Shown: positions 43,688-54,128, counted from the first letter of the stretch. The stretch is 64,000 nucleotides of DNA from Pleurodeles waltl (GCF_031143425.1 NC_090444.1:1535110782-1535174781), one strand, 5' to 3'. The notes: generated from the sequence alone by a model not told the origin. Made by a program: numbers and translations.

Positions 43688-44436
43688 GTACTCCCCTCTC
43701 CCAGACGCGCTCTAGGGCCTGGTTTGTCTGAATTGAGACGATGAAAACGCCTCACAAGTACTGGAGCATGGATATCAGATGCGGGAACCCATGAGTTACT
43801 TTCAGGGCCATAACCTTTCCAAGAGATTAAGTACCATAGGTTACGCCCTCTCAGTTTAGAATCCAACACTTTCTTGACTTCGTATTCTACTTCCCCCTTT
43901 ACTAGAACTGGAGCTGGATGAGGGCGGATCTTCTGGACTGCCTTTTTCAAGAGCGAAGTGTGGAACACTGGATGAATCCGTAATGATCTTGGCAATTGCA
44001 GTTTATAGGTCACAGGATTGATTTGCTGAAGGACAGTGTAAGGACCTATGAATTTGGGGTTGAACATCTGCTTCTTTTTTAAGTCTATATGTTTTGTGGA
44101 AAGCCACACTTTATCACCTGGTTGATACTGCTGTCCCCCACAATGTTTCTTATCATAATGCTTTTTGTATTTTTGTTTGGCCTTTTCCAAATGCTGTTGA
44201 ATTAATTTCTGGGTTTGATGCAGATGTTGAATGGTTTCTGACACAGCTGGAGTAAGAGAACTTTCTTGAGGGATTGTGATGGGCAAGGTGTCAGGATGAT
44301 AGCCAAACAAGCCAAAAAAAGGTGTAATGCCAGTAGAAGTGTGGAATGAGTTATTGTAGGCTAACTCAGCTAACCAGAGCATTGATGTCCAAGAATGAAG
44401 TGCTTTTTCAGCGTGAGCACGTAGGTATTGCTTCAA
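43615..44436 (-). pseudogene. pol: Integrase C-terminal half and chromodomain of the chromovirus
   Basis: A 273-residue open frame. Residues 1-60 finish the integrase core (SMLWLAELAYNNSFHTSTG, then PFFGLFGYHP). Residues 104-165 are the GPY/F-type module (YQPGDKVWLSTKHI…GPYTV…HPVFHTSLLK). Residues about 183-233 are a chromodomain (EYEVKKVLDSKL…YLISWKGYGPESNSWVPASD) with the aromatic residues expected for methyl-lysine binding. Chromodomains direct chromovirus integration to heterochromatin. The frame runs through the polypurine tract and about 70 bases into the 3' LTR before stopping. A frameshift near 44440 separates it from the rest of integrase. Confidence 0.9.
43688..43705 (-). promoter_or_regulatory. 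Polypurine tract of the chromovirus
   Basis: On the minus strand CTGGGAGAGGGGAGTAC lies immediately before the LTR start TGTCAA. It overlaps the 3' end of the pol frame, where it encodes a GEGS-like segment. Confidence 0.8.
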
Positions 44437-45136
44437 GGTCTGATTTAGTCTCTCTGTTTGACCATCTGTTTGAAGATGGTGGGTAGTAGATTGTAGATGT
44501 CACTTGGAGTGTTTTGCACCATGTCTTCCCGAAATTGGAGGCAAATTCCGACCCCCGATCGTAGAGGATCATTTTTGGCAGTCCATAATAATGAACCACT
44601 CTATTCAGTAAAATAGTTGCCAGTTCACTGGAGGTGGGCAATTTCTTACAAGCAATGAATTGTCTATATTTCGTGAGACTATCTACTACCACCAGGATTA
44701 CTGAATGTTGTTGAACCACTGGTAGACCTGTAATAAAGTCTAAAGAAATGTGCTCCCAAGGACGACTTGGAGTTGGGAGTGGATGCAACAATCCTTTCGG
44801 TTTTGAATGACTTGTTTTAGTACGAGCACAGACTTCACAGTTGTTTACCATTGCTTTTACATCTTTTGTTAGGGTAGGCCACCAAAAATAGCGTTGGATT
44901 AATTCAAGAGTTTTTGGAGTACCTGGATGACCTGCCGTAGGTATAACATGCAAACAATGAAACACTATCTTGAGAAGCTTGGTAGTGGGCACGAACAAAC
45001 GAGCATCATGAAAAGGTAATCCTTGTTTGATTGACCATTTGGGATCTGCTTGGGCCCATGTCTGCCATTTCTCAACAGTGAAAGAATTGCGGATGTCTTC
45101 AAAGAAATCTTCAGTTTTTATGATACATAGGACTTT
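44430..45136 (-). pseudogene. pol: Integrase N-terminal half (zinc finger and catalytic core)
   Basis: The frame begins directly at the insertion site (VLCIIKTEDFFEDIRNSF). It carries the HHCC finger (HVIPTAGHPGTPKT…NCEVCARTK), the first catalytic Asp (HISLDFITGLP) and the second (ILYDRGSEFAS). The third block, QTERLNQ with the catalytic Glu, lies at about 44440-44470 in another frame after a small deletion. The open-frame C-terminus beyond 44470 (NRETKSDLEAIP) is out-of-phase readthrough. Confidence 0.85.
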
Positions 45137-45766
45137 GGGGGTCATTCTGACCCTGGCGGTCGGTGACCGCCATGGCGGAGGTCGGCGGTAGCACCGCCAA
45201 CAGGCTGGCGGTGCACCGCTGGGCATTCTGACCGCGGCGGTTCAGCCGCGGCCAGAAACGGAAAGTCGGCGGTCTCCCGCTGACTTTCCGCTGCCCTTGA
45301 GAATCCTCCATGGCGGCGGAGCGCGCTCCGCCGCCATGGGGATTCTGACACCCTCTACCGCCATCCAGTTCCTGGCGGTTCTCCCACCGGGAACAGGATG
45401 GCAGTAGGGGGTGCCACGGGGCCCCTGGGGGCCCCTGCAGTGCCCACGCCAATGGCATGGGCACTGCAGGGGCCCCCGTAAGAGGGCCCCAAAAAGAATT
45501 TCAGTGTCTGCCTAGCAGACACTGAAATTCGCGACGGGTGCAACTGCACCCGTCGCACCTTCCCACTCCGCCGGCTCAATTCTGAGCCGGCGTCCTCGTG
45601 GGAAGGGTGTTTCCCGCTGGGCTGGTGGGTGGACTTTCGGTGGTCGCCCGCCAGCCCAGTGGGAAAGCCAGAATGACCGCCGCGGTCTTTTGACCGCGGA
45701 GCGGTTTTTCTGCGGGAATCGCTTGGCGGGCGGCGACCGCCGTCCGCCGCGGTCAGAATCACCCCC
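45137..45766. mobile_element. Non-autonomous PIF/Harbinger element (630 bp) inserted in chromovirus pol
   Basis: The ends are GGGGGTCATTCTGACC (left) and, reverse-complemented, GGGGGTGATTCTGACC (right). They are flanked by TTT at 45134-45136 and 45767-45769, a 3-bp duplication of Harbinger length although TTT is not the usual TWA. Deleting the element and one TTT rejoins pol in frame (…APDK to VLCII…). GGCGG/CCGCC motifs fill both ends, as in the 8-kb Harbinger at 48194. The centre is a chain of hairpins: 45427-45477, 45496-45530 (16-bp arms, CTA loop) and 45531-45556 (12-bp arms). Open frames across it are artefacts. Confidence 0.9.
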
Positions 45767-45769
45767 TTT

Positions 45770-46254
45770 GTCTGGAGCAATAATAGCTCTGGAGGTTTGA
45801 ACTGCAGGCAACGTGGTAGACTCTTGGTGGGACAAGGCGTCAGCTTTGCGATTGTCTTTACCAGGCCGGAAAGTTACCACAAAATCAAATTCGGCAAAAA
45901 ACAACATTCAGCGTAATTGCAGAGGAGTCAAAAGTCTGGCAGAATTCATGAACTGAAGGTTGTGATGATCAGTATATACCCTGACAGTGTATTTGGCACA
46001 CAACAAATGATGTCTCCATTCTTTAAAGGCATCACGAATTGCCAGATGCTCTTTTTCAGCAATGACACAGTTCTGTTCGGCTTCATTCAACTTCCGAGAC
46101 ATGTAAGCTACAGGATGAAGTTGACAGTGTCTTTGTTTCGTTGCGATAAGACTGCTCCTATTGCCACATCTGAAGCATCAGCTTCCACAATGAAGGGTCG
46201 ATCCGCATCAGGATGAGTCAAGCCTGGGGGAGTGGAGAAAGCTTCCTTCAAAGT
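45770..46254 (-). pseudogene. pol: RNase H domain of the chromovirus
   Basis: Reading minus-strand frames: [19 protein letters not shown] (about 46150-46200, first Asp), then MSRKLNEAEQNCVIAEKEHL (46040-46100, catalytic Glu in AEKE), VYTDHHNLQFM (TDH, third Asp) and, at 45780-45907, MLFFAEFDFVVTFRPGKDNR with KADALSH. A stop near 45908 and a frame change near 46110 break it. The Harbinger element at 45137-45766 follows the last block. Confidence 0.85.
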
Positions 46255-47484
46255 TTAAAAGGCTTGGTCAGCTTCCGGGGACCATACACATTTTTCCTTC
46301 TTTCTTAATAGCTTAGTAATTGGAGCCACTGTCTGGGAGAAATGATTTATGAACCTCCGGTAAAAATTTGCAAACCCCAGGAAACATTGTACATCACGAA
46401 CAGTCTTTGGGGTGGGCCAATCAGATACGGCCTTTACTTTTTTTTCTGCCATCACCATACCTTGAGGGGTAAGGATAACCCCTAAAAACTCAACTGTGGT
46501 AACATGAAACTCACACTTGGTTAGTTTGCAATATAAATGGTGCTTTCGGAGAACTGCAAGAACTTTCTTGACATGTTGGACATGTTCATTTTCATTGTCT
46601 GAGAAGATCAGAATGTCATCGATATAGACTATAGTAAATATGTTGAGGTACTCAATAAGAACGTCATTCAAGAAAATTTGAAATGCTGCTGGAGCATTAC
46701 ACAGACCAATAGGCATGACGGTGTATGCAAAGAGGCCATATCTTGTCTTGAACGCTGTTTTCCATTAGTCGCCCTCTCTGATTCTGACCAAATGATAAGC
46801 ACCTCGAAGATCAAGCTTCGTGAAGATTTTTGCTTTCTTTACTTGTTCCAGCAAGACCGGAATGAGGGGCAAAGGATATTTATTCTTGATGGTGACTTTG
46901 TTCAATTCCCTATAGTCGATACAAGTTCGAACTTCTCCATTCGTCTTCGGAACAAAACACAAAGGAGAAGCTGCAGGAGACTTAGAAGGGCGAATGAAAC
47001 CATTCTCCAAGAAATGATCTAAATACTTTCGTAAATGTTGATTTTCATGTTCTGACAGGGCATATACACAACAGTTGGGAAGTATCGCACCTGGAACTAG
47101 ATCAATTTGACAGTCATAAGATCTATGAGGAGGTAAGTTTTCCGCTTCTTTCTCATTTAATACATCTTCATAAGATGAATACTGTTTGGGCAATTTAACT
47201 TCTTTCCCTGCGGCAGTGGCTATGTAAGAGTTGCAAACTTTTGCTACTTGATACTTTTGGAGGCATTGTTCTTCACATAGTGCAGATGAGAACACGACCT
47301 TTCGTTCTGCCCAATCAATCTCTGGATTGTGATGAGTTAACCATGGTAAGCCAAGGATAATTCCATACTGGGGAGCATGGATCACGCCAAGGATGAGTTT
47401 CTCTTTATGTTTCTTTCTTTGATTCTTATCTTCACAAATCACTGACAAAGGGACAGTCTGAAAAGTTACTGGACCTCCAGTCAA
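46255..47484 (-). pseudogene. pol: Reverse transcriptase of the chromovirus (one internal stop)
   Basis: Frames 46765-47484 and 46255-46716 are in the same phase, separated by one TAG just after IREGD. Motifs in order: the protease-RT linker with GIILGLPWLTHHNPEIDW, CIDYRELNKVTIKNKYPLP, TKLDLRGAYHLVRI (first catalytic Asp), VMPIGLCNAPAAFQ, and catalytic YIDDILIFS, then VEFLGVILTPQGM and CFLGFANFYRRFI of the connection. This is a standard Ty3/Gypsy RT; MPIGL replaces the usual MPFGL. It normally copies the RNA genome into DNA. Only the stop and lost continuity with its neighbours inactivate this part. Confidence 0.9.
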
Positions 47485-47801
47485 GAGTTTTCAATCAACT
47501 GCCTGGATGATTTTGGGGGTCTTTTTTTTAATACATGGGATCCCCCATCCCCGAGGACCAATTGGGTGTCAACAAAGTTCCCGGTAGCCCCAGAATCGAC
47601 TAGAGCCTTCTTGAAATAGGTATTTTTCTTTACCTGAACTTTGATACCCAGTTTGAGATGTCTGGATTTTGAAGAGTCCACGGTGACACCCAAGAGCAAC
47701 CCTTCTCTGCATCTTGGTTGCTTTAGTTTTCCAACTCGACTTGTGCATTGGCTGCAACCTTTTGAACCGGACCTCGTTTGCTCTTTGGTTTGATTGGACA
47801 A
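47481..47801 (-). pseudogene. pro: Protease of the chromovirus
   Basis: The frame reads …LKLGIKVQVKKNTYFKKALVDSGATGNFVDT, giving the retropepsin active site DSGA followed by the usual NF-D pattern. It overlaps the end of Gag in another frame and gives way to the RT frame near 47481, so at least one frameshift separates it from Pol. Whether a programmed frameshift or a lesion cannot be told from one copy. Confidence 0.8.
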
Positions 47802-48190
47802 TCTTTGGCAAAATTACCCTTGCGCCTACAATAGAGACATTGTCCATTCTTTCTATGTAGGTCCTTTTCATCTTTGGTCAAAGGTCTCCTTATGGTTCCA
47901 ATTTCCATCGGTTCTGGCGTTCTTTCTTTCGGAGTTCTTGAGTCTCTATTATCGTGAACACGCCAGGAATATTTTTCAGTCTTTTTGCGTGTTCCTTTTC
48001 GTTCTGATAAACGATGATCCAGTCTCAAGACAAGGTTTATCAATTCCTGACAGTCTGTAGGCTGCGGGTCTATTAGAGCTAGGATATCTTTTAGCTCCTC
48101 TGTGAGTCCCTTGTAGAACAAGGCCGCTTGTTTTTCCTCATGCCAGGATGTCTCGGCCACCAGCCGATTAAAGTTGGCTAAACATGACAC
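47723..48190 (-). pseudogene. gag: Gag C-terminal part with zinc knuckle (downstream of the Harbinger insertion)
   Basis: The frame reads VSCLANFNRLVAETSWHEEK, LFYKGLTEELKDILALIDP, then a basic linker and CLYCRRKGNFAKDCPIKP. The zinc knuckle is CX2CX4NX4C with Asn where the metal-binding His is expected, probably a point mutation. YKGL-EELKD is a typical sushi/chromovirus capsid motif. The segment is the direct continuation of 56228-56755: removing the 8-kb element and one TAA copy joins them in phase. Confidence 0.88.
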
Positions 48191-48193
48191 TAA
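48191..48193. repeat. TAA target-site duplication, left
   Basis: TAA immediately precedes the GGTGGTTATTACAACC terminus and is repeated at 56225-56227. TWA is the canonical PIF/Harbinger target. Confidence 0.92.
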
Positions 48194-48600
48194 GGTGGTT
48201 ATTACAACCCTGGCGGACAGTGTTAAAGCTGCGGAAATACCGCAAACAGGCCGGCGGACAAAAAAAGGGAATTATGACCTTGGCGGAAACCGCCAACAAA
48301 GACAGCCACTTTAACACATCGCCCGCCACGGCGGTACAGACAAGCAGCGTGGCGGTTACCGCCAACAGACAGGCGGGAGACAATGTACCGCCTACACTAT
48401 TACAACCCGCCAATCCACCACCTTTTCCGGGGCGGATTCACCGTGGCTAAAAACACGGCGGAAACAGCTTTTGCTATGGGAAAACGCTCACCTCAACACA
48501 TCCCACGAGGAACGAGGACTCCATGGACCCGGAATTACAAAAACTCCCTGCCCTTGTCTTTCTGCTCCTCTACAACACAACTACGTAGGCGCAGAAGACA
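48194..48600. other. Left subterminal region of the Harbinger, GGCGG-rich
   Basis: Between the terminal repeat and about 48440, GGCGG or CCGCC occurs repeatedly (for example near 48211, 48250, 48282, 48327, 48350, 48375, 48400 and 48430), in both orientations. In Harbinger elements the transposase/Myb complex recognises subterminal motifs, so these are candidate binding sites. No coding frame is supported. Confidence 0.55.
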
Positions 48601-49076
48601 CCGGTGAGTACTTCACCTACGACACGGGGACGGGGGAGGCAAAAGTTAGGGGGGCACCCACCAAACACCCCCACCCTCGCATATCACAACATACACACCA
48701 ATGCATTCACAAAAATAACAGTAACAACCCACAATCCCCCCGGAAGAATGAAAAGACAATGCGAAATTCGGTCAAACATTATAATGTGCCAATATACATG
48801 TCATACAAAAATATACAGATATATATTAGAAAATCACTCATAATTATATACAATACGAGAAGTAGTGCAGATATGTACACAACAATGTCCGTGCACCAAC
48901 AGTCCAAAAATGCATGGGCGAGGCCCACAAACGACACCTGACCACAATTGGAGAGAACGCTGCCGGGGCATCAGATAGAAATACTACAGGCACCTCAGGG
49001 GGAAGGGAAGGGGGGGCACCTCAGCCAGATGAATGCGAAGCCAGATCCACGACGGGGTACCATGCCCATTGATGTA
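48601..49076. other. Non-coding Harbinger interior, AC-rich then AT-rich
   Basis: I see no gene. Bases 48640-48740 are C/A-rich and 48780-48870 A/T-rich. The open frames 48471-48941 and 48604-48843 lack any recognisable domain. Confidence 0.4.
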
Positions 49077-49236
49077 TCCTGGGGAGTGCAAAGCCACAGT
49101 CTCTCAAGTCTCTACAGTGGGTGGCTTGCCCACTGTGCCATCCTGGGGAGTGCAAAGCCACAGTCTCTCAAGTCTCTACAGTGGGTGGCTTGCCCACTGT
49201 GCCATCCTGGGGAGTGCAAAACTACAGTCTCTCAAG
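49077..49236 (+). repeat. 64-bp tandem repeat, 2.5 units
   Basis: TCCTGGGGAGTGCAAAGCCA…GTGGCTTGCCCACTGTGCCA units begin at 49077, 49141 and 49205; the third is partial. Confidence 0.95.
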
Positions 49237-49384
49237 TAGATGCAGTTCTCTACTGGTACTGGGTGGGACTGGTGCCCATACTGGATGAGCCTCCCCGTGA
49301 AAGTTCATGTCCTGTCACTGTCCCAGCTGCACATGGGATAAGGATGCCTGATGTGGCAGCCTTTTCATTCCTACACGGTGCTTG

Positions 49385-50045
49385 CCCTGTTCAGCAGTCT
49401 TCACCATGGCGGTCTTTGCCCTGTTCAGCGGTCCTCACCATGGCGGTCTTTGCCCTGTTCAGCGGTGCTTTGACATGGCTGTCTTTGCCCTGTTCAGCGG
49501 TGCTTTGACATGGCTGTCTTTGCCCTGTTCAGCGGTGCTTTGCCATGGCGGTCTTTACCCTGTTCAGCGGAGCTTTGCCATGGCGGTCTTTGCCCTGTTC
49601 AGCGGTCTTCACCATGGCGGTTCTGGACTGTTCAGCGGTGCTTTGCCATGGTGGTCTTTGCCCTGTTCAGCGGTGCTTTGACATGGCGGTCTTTGCCCTG
49701 TTCAGCGGTGCTTTGCCATGGCGGTCTTTGCCCTGTTCAGCGGTGCTTTGCCATGGCGGTTCTGGACTGTTTAGCGGTGCTTTGCCATGGCGGTCTTTGC
49801 CCTGTTCAGCGGTGCTTTGCCATGGCGGTTCTGGACTGTTCAGCGGTGCTTTGCCATGGTGGTCTTTGCCCTGTTCAGCGGTGCTTTGCTATGGCGGTCT
49901 TTGCCCTGTTCAGCGGTGCTTTGCCATGGCAGTCTTTGCCCTGTTCAGCGGTGCTCTGACATGGCGGTTCTGGACTGTTCAGCAGTGCTTTGCCATGGCG
50001 GTCTTTGCCCTGTTCAGCGGTGCTTTGCCATGGCACCGCTGAACA
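49385..50045 (+). repeat. 35-bp minisatellite, about 18 units, open in all three plus-strand frames
   Basis: The unit is TTTGCCCTGTTCAGCGG-TGCTTTGCCATGGCGGTC, with a variant where TTCTGGACTG replaces TTTGCCCTG. Because 35 is not a multiple of three and no frame has a stop, a repeated 35-residue peptide pattern (MAVFALFSGALPW…) appears in all plus frames. These frames are by-products, not a gene. The last unit borders the 3' end of the second Myb gene. Confidence 0.95.
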
Positions 50046-52141
50046 GGGCAATTTTACAGAGGGACAGTTTCTGACGAACACTGGGATGGGTAGCTGGAGG
50101 GGGTCTGGGAGCGGAGGAAGAGGAGGTGGTTGTCGGAGGTGTTACTTTAGCTGTTTTGGGTGCAGGTGCAGGTACAGGAGGCTGTCGTGAGGTGGATGGA
50201 TGTTGGGTGAGTGATTGCCGGCGTTTGTGTACTTTGGGAGGGGGCGTCACAGACACACTGGAAGAGGACACAGGGGACGTGTAAATGGCAGTGGAGGTGG
50301 TGAGTGCAGGTGAGTGGCTTGTGGTGCTGCGTGTCCTGGTGCGATTCCTAGTGCCTGTAGATGTGGTGCATGCAGGTGTGTGTGTAGACGAGACTGGGAG
50401 GGAGGAGGGAGAAAAGGAGGAGGGGGACACAGTGGAGACAGTGGATGTTGCTTTGTCTGTATGGGTGTGATGCTTGTGTGAGTGCCTGTGGGATGTGTGG
50501 TGCCTATGTTTGCTTGAGCTACTTTTGGGTGTTGACTTGTGTGCATGCTGGTCTGTAGGTGTGCTTGGGATGGGCTGGGGTACAGGGGATTGGGTCTGGG
50601 TGGAGGAAGTTGGAGGGGGGAGGCTCGACACAGGGACAATGGCTGCCATCAGTGCTGAGGCCAGAGATTGCAGGGTTCGCTGAAGGACAGCCTGACCAGA
50701 ATGAATGCCCTCCAGGAATGCATTACCGTGTTGTAACTCTCGTTCTACACCCTGGATGGCATTCACAATGGTAGACTGCCCAACAGTGAGTGACCTAAGG
50801 AGGTCAATGGCCTCCTCACTGAGGGCAGCAGGGGTGACTGGGGCAGGGCCTGAGGTGCCTGGGGCGAAGGTGATGCCCACCCTCCTGGATGAGCGGGCAT
50901 GGGGCGAACGCTGAGGGGCTGCTGGGAGGGCGGTGCTGGTAGGGGAGGTGGCGGCTGTACCTGTAGAAGTGGTGCGCACAGATGGTGCCGCCACCACAGA
51001 GGAGCTCCCATCGGCGGACAAGTCCGTGTCGCTGGTTGGTGATCCGGTGGCCGATGTGAAGCTCCCCTCGCCCTCCGTCCCACTGGTGCATTCAGAGTCC
51101 GTGGTGTGGCCCTCCATGGCCATGTGGGATGCAGCTCCCTCGTGCTCCGGTGCCACTGTACCTCTGCCTGTTGATGCTGATGTACAAAAGGACAGGGAGA
51201 GCAGGAAAAGTGGGGGAGACAGAAGAATGAGAGTTTTAGTGCATGGTATTCCGCTACCGTTGGCGGACAAGACAGACGCAGCAGCCCCCTGCATTCTGCA
51301 CTCTGTACACGCAATTTCTGGGTTATGGCCTACATGGCAATGGATGGACATCTGCGCACATGGATGCCACAGGGCAAATATACCTCGACTTGGCACTCTG
51401 CTGAGGTGGGGTTGAGTACCACATGGCCTACATTACGGAGGGGCCTTGCCTAACTAACTCGCCCTGGCCTAGGGACACCCACAGCCCACCTCCCCCACCC
51501 AGACACCTCCACTGCATGCAAAGTCTGCAGAATGAGGCTGTACTCACCCCCTTGTGTCTGCTGTGATGTCCTCAAGCGCTCATCCAATCTGGGTAGGCCA
51601 CCGCCAGGATCCGGAACATCAGGGGGGTCATAGTGCGACGGGCACCCCTCCCACGTTGGGAGGCCATCCCCAGCTGAGCCTCCGCCGTCTTCTTGCTGCA
51701 GCGGCGAATGTCCTCCCATCTCTTCCGGCAGTGGGTGCCCCGTCTGTGGTGGGCCCCCAGGGTCCGGACCTCCTTGGCGATGGCACGCCAGATGTCCCTC
51801 TTCTGGTGGGCGCTGACCTACATGACATGCACAAGGGAAGAGGAACAGTCATTACCAACTGCACCGTCTTTGTGAGTGGCCCCCTTCCTACTCTGGCCAT
51901 GTGGCCCATTCATTCCCATGCATTAATGTTCTATCAACTCTGCCCCCTTCCCTCTTCCACCCAGCTCTCTCCACCCAGGCCTAGCTACCCAGGCCTAGCC
52001 CATACAACGTGCTCCCTGTGTACTCACCTGTTGGTCTGGAGGACCGTAGAGTAGCGTGTACTGGGGGAGGACCCCATCCACAAGTTTCTCCAACTCCTGT
52101 GCAGTGAAGGCAGGGGCCCTTTCCCCAGACGCAGCAGCCAT
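50014..52141 (-). pseudogene. Harbinger Myb/SANT-like gene 2 (three exons, one frameshift)
   Basis: Exon 1, 52028-52141, starts ATG at 52141 (MAAASGERAPAFTAQELEKL…PPDQQ) and ends at a GTGAGT donor. Exon 2, 51548-51817, follows a …TGTAG acceptor and encodes VSAHQKRDIWRAIAKEVRTL with CRKRWEDIRR, the core of a Myb/SANT-like DNA-binding domain. A one-base deletion near 51580 breaks the frame. Exon 3, 50014-51176, opens after TACATCAG; the phase (1) matches the exon 2 donor once that base is allowed for. It encodes an acidic/Ser-Thr-rich segment, a predicted helix (EEAIDLLRSLTVGQSTIVNA…) and a Ser/Thr/His/Pro-rich tail. The total, with the base restored, is a multiple of three. The tail runs into the 35-bp repeat, so its native end is uncertain. 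Confidence 0.75.
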
Positions 52142-52624
52142 CGTCGCTTCCAGACCGAGGTTACAGCAGCACTAGCAGTGTAGGTCCTCTCCTGTCGAAG
52201 GTCAGGTATCTAGTGAGTGAACAGATAGAAAATGGCGGTGATGTCCGTGGCGGTGACGTCCGCGGCGGTGCGCATTATCACCGCCGGCGCACCTGTTCAT
52301 TGGCTCCTGGGACCCATAGGGTCCACTGTTAACCAATGCAGCATTGAGCCGCGGTCTACGACCGCCTACCGCGACGGTGTGCAACGCCAGCGCAGTTACC
52401 CCACAATCCCATTGTCCCAGTTTAGAGGTCAGGCAGCCGCCATTTCAGGGGCCCACCTGGCTTCATTTACTACTGCGTCACACATAGCTAGGCCTACACT
52501 CAACACACATAAAGGAAGGGTTTTGTGAGTGGTGTAGTCTTGTGTGTAACTGTGGGTACATACCTGGAGGAATAGTGACTGGTTCTTCGCTGTTGTCCCT
52601 CGTAGGCACCGTCAGCTGGGACAT
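52142..52624. promoter_or_regulatory. Bidirectional intergenic region between Myb gene 2 and transposase
   Basis: About 480 bases separate the divergent ATGs at 52141 (minus) and 52625 (plus). CpG-rich GGCGGTG repeats lie at 52230-52290, with ATTGG near 52299. No TATA box is obvious. By position it should contain the promoters for both genes. Confidence 0.5.
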
Positions 52625-53648
52625 ATGAGAAGATGGCGGAATCCTCCGGTGTACCGACCGCTGGTGGACCTGTTGACAATGGAAGAAAGACATGTCATCG
52701 TCACCTACCGGTTTGACCGTGCCACTATCCAGGAACTATGTACCCAGTTGGAGCCAGACCTGATGTCACCGATCCGCCATCCGACTGGAATCCCCCCTGA
52801 CGTGCAGGTGCTGTCAGTGCTACATTTCCTTGCAAGTGGGTCTTTTCAGACAACAGTGGCCATGGCATCAGGGATGTCCCAGCCTATGTTTTCCAACGTG
52901 CTGTCCAGAGTGTTGTCTGCCCTGCTGAAACACGTAAGGAGATACATCATTTTCCCTCAGTTGGAGGATTTGCCTACAGTGAAGGGTGACTTCTATGCCC
53001 TTAGACATATCCCCAACGTCATAGGTGCCATTAATGGGACCCATGTAGCTCTGGCCCCCCCACAGGAGTGAACAGGTGTACAGGAACAGGAAGAGTTATC
53101 ATTCCATGAATGTCCAGATGGTCTGTTTGGCAGACTAGTACATCTCGCAGGTAAATGCTATGTTCCCTGGCTCTGTGCATGACGCCTACATCCTGCGGAT
53201 TAGCAGCATCCCTGATATGATGGGTCAACTCCAGAGGCACCGTGTATGGCTATTGGGGGACTCTGGTTACCCCAACCTTTCCTGGCTATTGACCCCAGTG
53301 AGGAATCCCAGGACCAGGGCAGAGGAACGCTACAATGATGCCCATGGGCGGACAAGGAGGGTGATCGAACGCACCTTCGGCCTCCTGAAGGCCAGGTTCA
53401 GGTGGCTCCATATGACAGGTGGATCCCGATTCTACTCACCGAAGAAGGTGTGCGACATCATCATCGCCTGCTCCATGCTCCATAATTTGGCTTTGCGACG
53501 CCAGGTGCCTTTTATGCAGGAGGATGATCCAGATGACGGTGTTGTAGCAGCTGTGGAGTCTGTGGAGCCTGTGAACAGTGATGAGGATGAAGCTGAGGAA
53601 GAAGAAAACGACAACAGGGAGTCAGTCATACAGCAATATTTCCAGTGA
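52625..53648 (+). pseudogene. PIF/Harbinger transposase (HARBI1-like), catalytically dead
   Basis: Frame 1 (52625-53069) has a helix-turn-helix-like N-terminal half (RFDRATIQELCTQLEPDLMS; VQVLSVLHFLASGSFQTTVA) and reaches VIGAINGTHVAL. Frame 3 (continuing to 53648) has MNVQMVCLAD…NAMFPGSVHDAY, then LLGDSGYPN and RRVIERTFGLLKARF, and an acidic C-terminus. The DDE triad is expected in IDGTH, GDSGY and VIER: here the first Asp is Asn (codon 53033-53035), the second (53259-53261) and Glu (53367-53369) are kept. A 2-base deletion near 53068 shifts the frame and TAG at 53136-53138 stops it. Three independent lesions. Confidence 0.92.
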
Positions 53649-54128
53649 CACACAGGTGAGAACATTTTCTGGTTTAACATTACATTAACTTTCACACGTC
53701 TACCTCTATCCTGTTTGTCAATTTCAATCACTATTTGTTAACTGAGTTGTACCCTTCCATTACGGTTTCACAGGTGTGGTAACCTACGTGTCAACTGCTT
53801 GCATCCTTCAAGGGCTTGTGATGTGTGACATAGGTATGTTAGCCTTACAATGGTACAGCCATTATGACACTGTCATTGATAATACAAAGTACAAAATCAT
53901 AGACTGACTCCAGATTGTTTTGTGTTTCAAGGGTGTTTATTTAAGTGCTCAAAAAATTAAGGGGGGTAGTGAAATGGTGAGGGGTGATGGTGGAGGAATG
54001 TCCATGGCAGAGTCCAGTCTATTAGTCTCACAGGTGCACTGCCCATCTGGGCATAGGAAGTGGAGCTGGGGCAGTCGAATATGGACAGGGTAACAAAGTG
54101 GGACAGTGGGAGGACAATCAGGGTGGTG
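53649..54128. other. Spacer between transposase and Myb gene 1 (tail-to-tail)
   Basis: The two genes converge here, so this region should hold both 3' untranslated ends. TTTCAATCACTATTTGTTAACTG and AATACAAAGTACAAAATC-type AT-rich stretches occur, but I see no perfect AATAAA in the expected places. Confidence 0.4.

Noticed and set aside
45142..45780. Minus-strand open frames over the chromovirus integrase-RNase H gap
   Set aside because: They lie in the 630-bp Harbinger-like insertion, which is non-coding hairpin sequence.
49382..50074. Long plus-strand open frames encoding repeated MAVFALFSGALPW-type peptides
   Set aside because: They arise from a 35-bp tandem repeat with no stops; all three frames are equally open, so there is no evidence of coding selection.
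50247..51415. Plus-strand and alternative-frame open frames across 50247-51415
   Set aside because: They are antisense or shifted shadows of Myb gene 2 exon 3, which is low complexity and GC-rich.
52232..52528. 98-residue plus-strand open frame upstream of the transposase
   Set aside because: It lies in the GGCGG-rich intergenic region, has no motif, and is not in phase with a plausible splice to the transposase.
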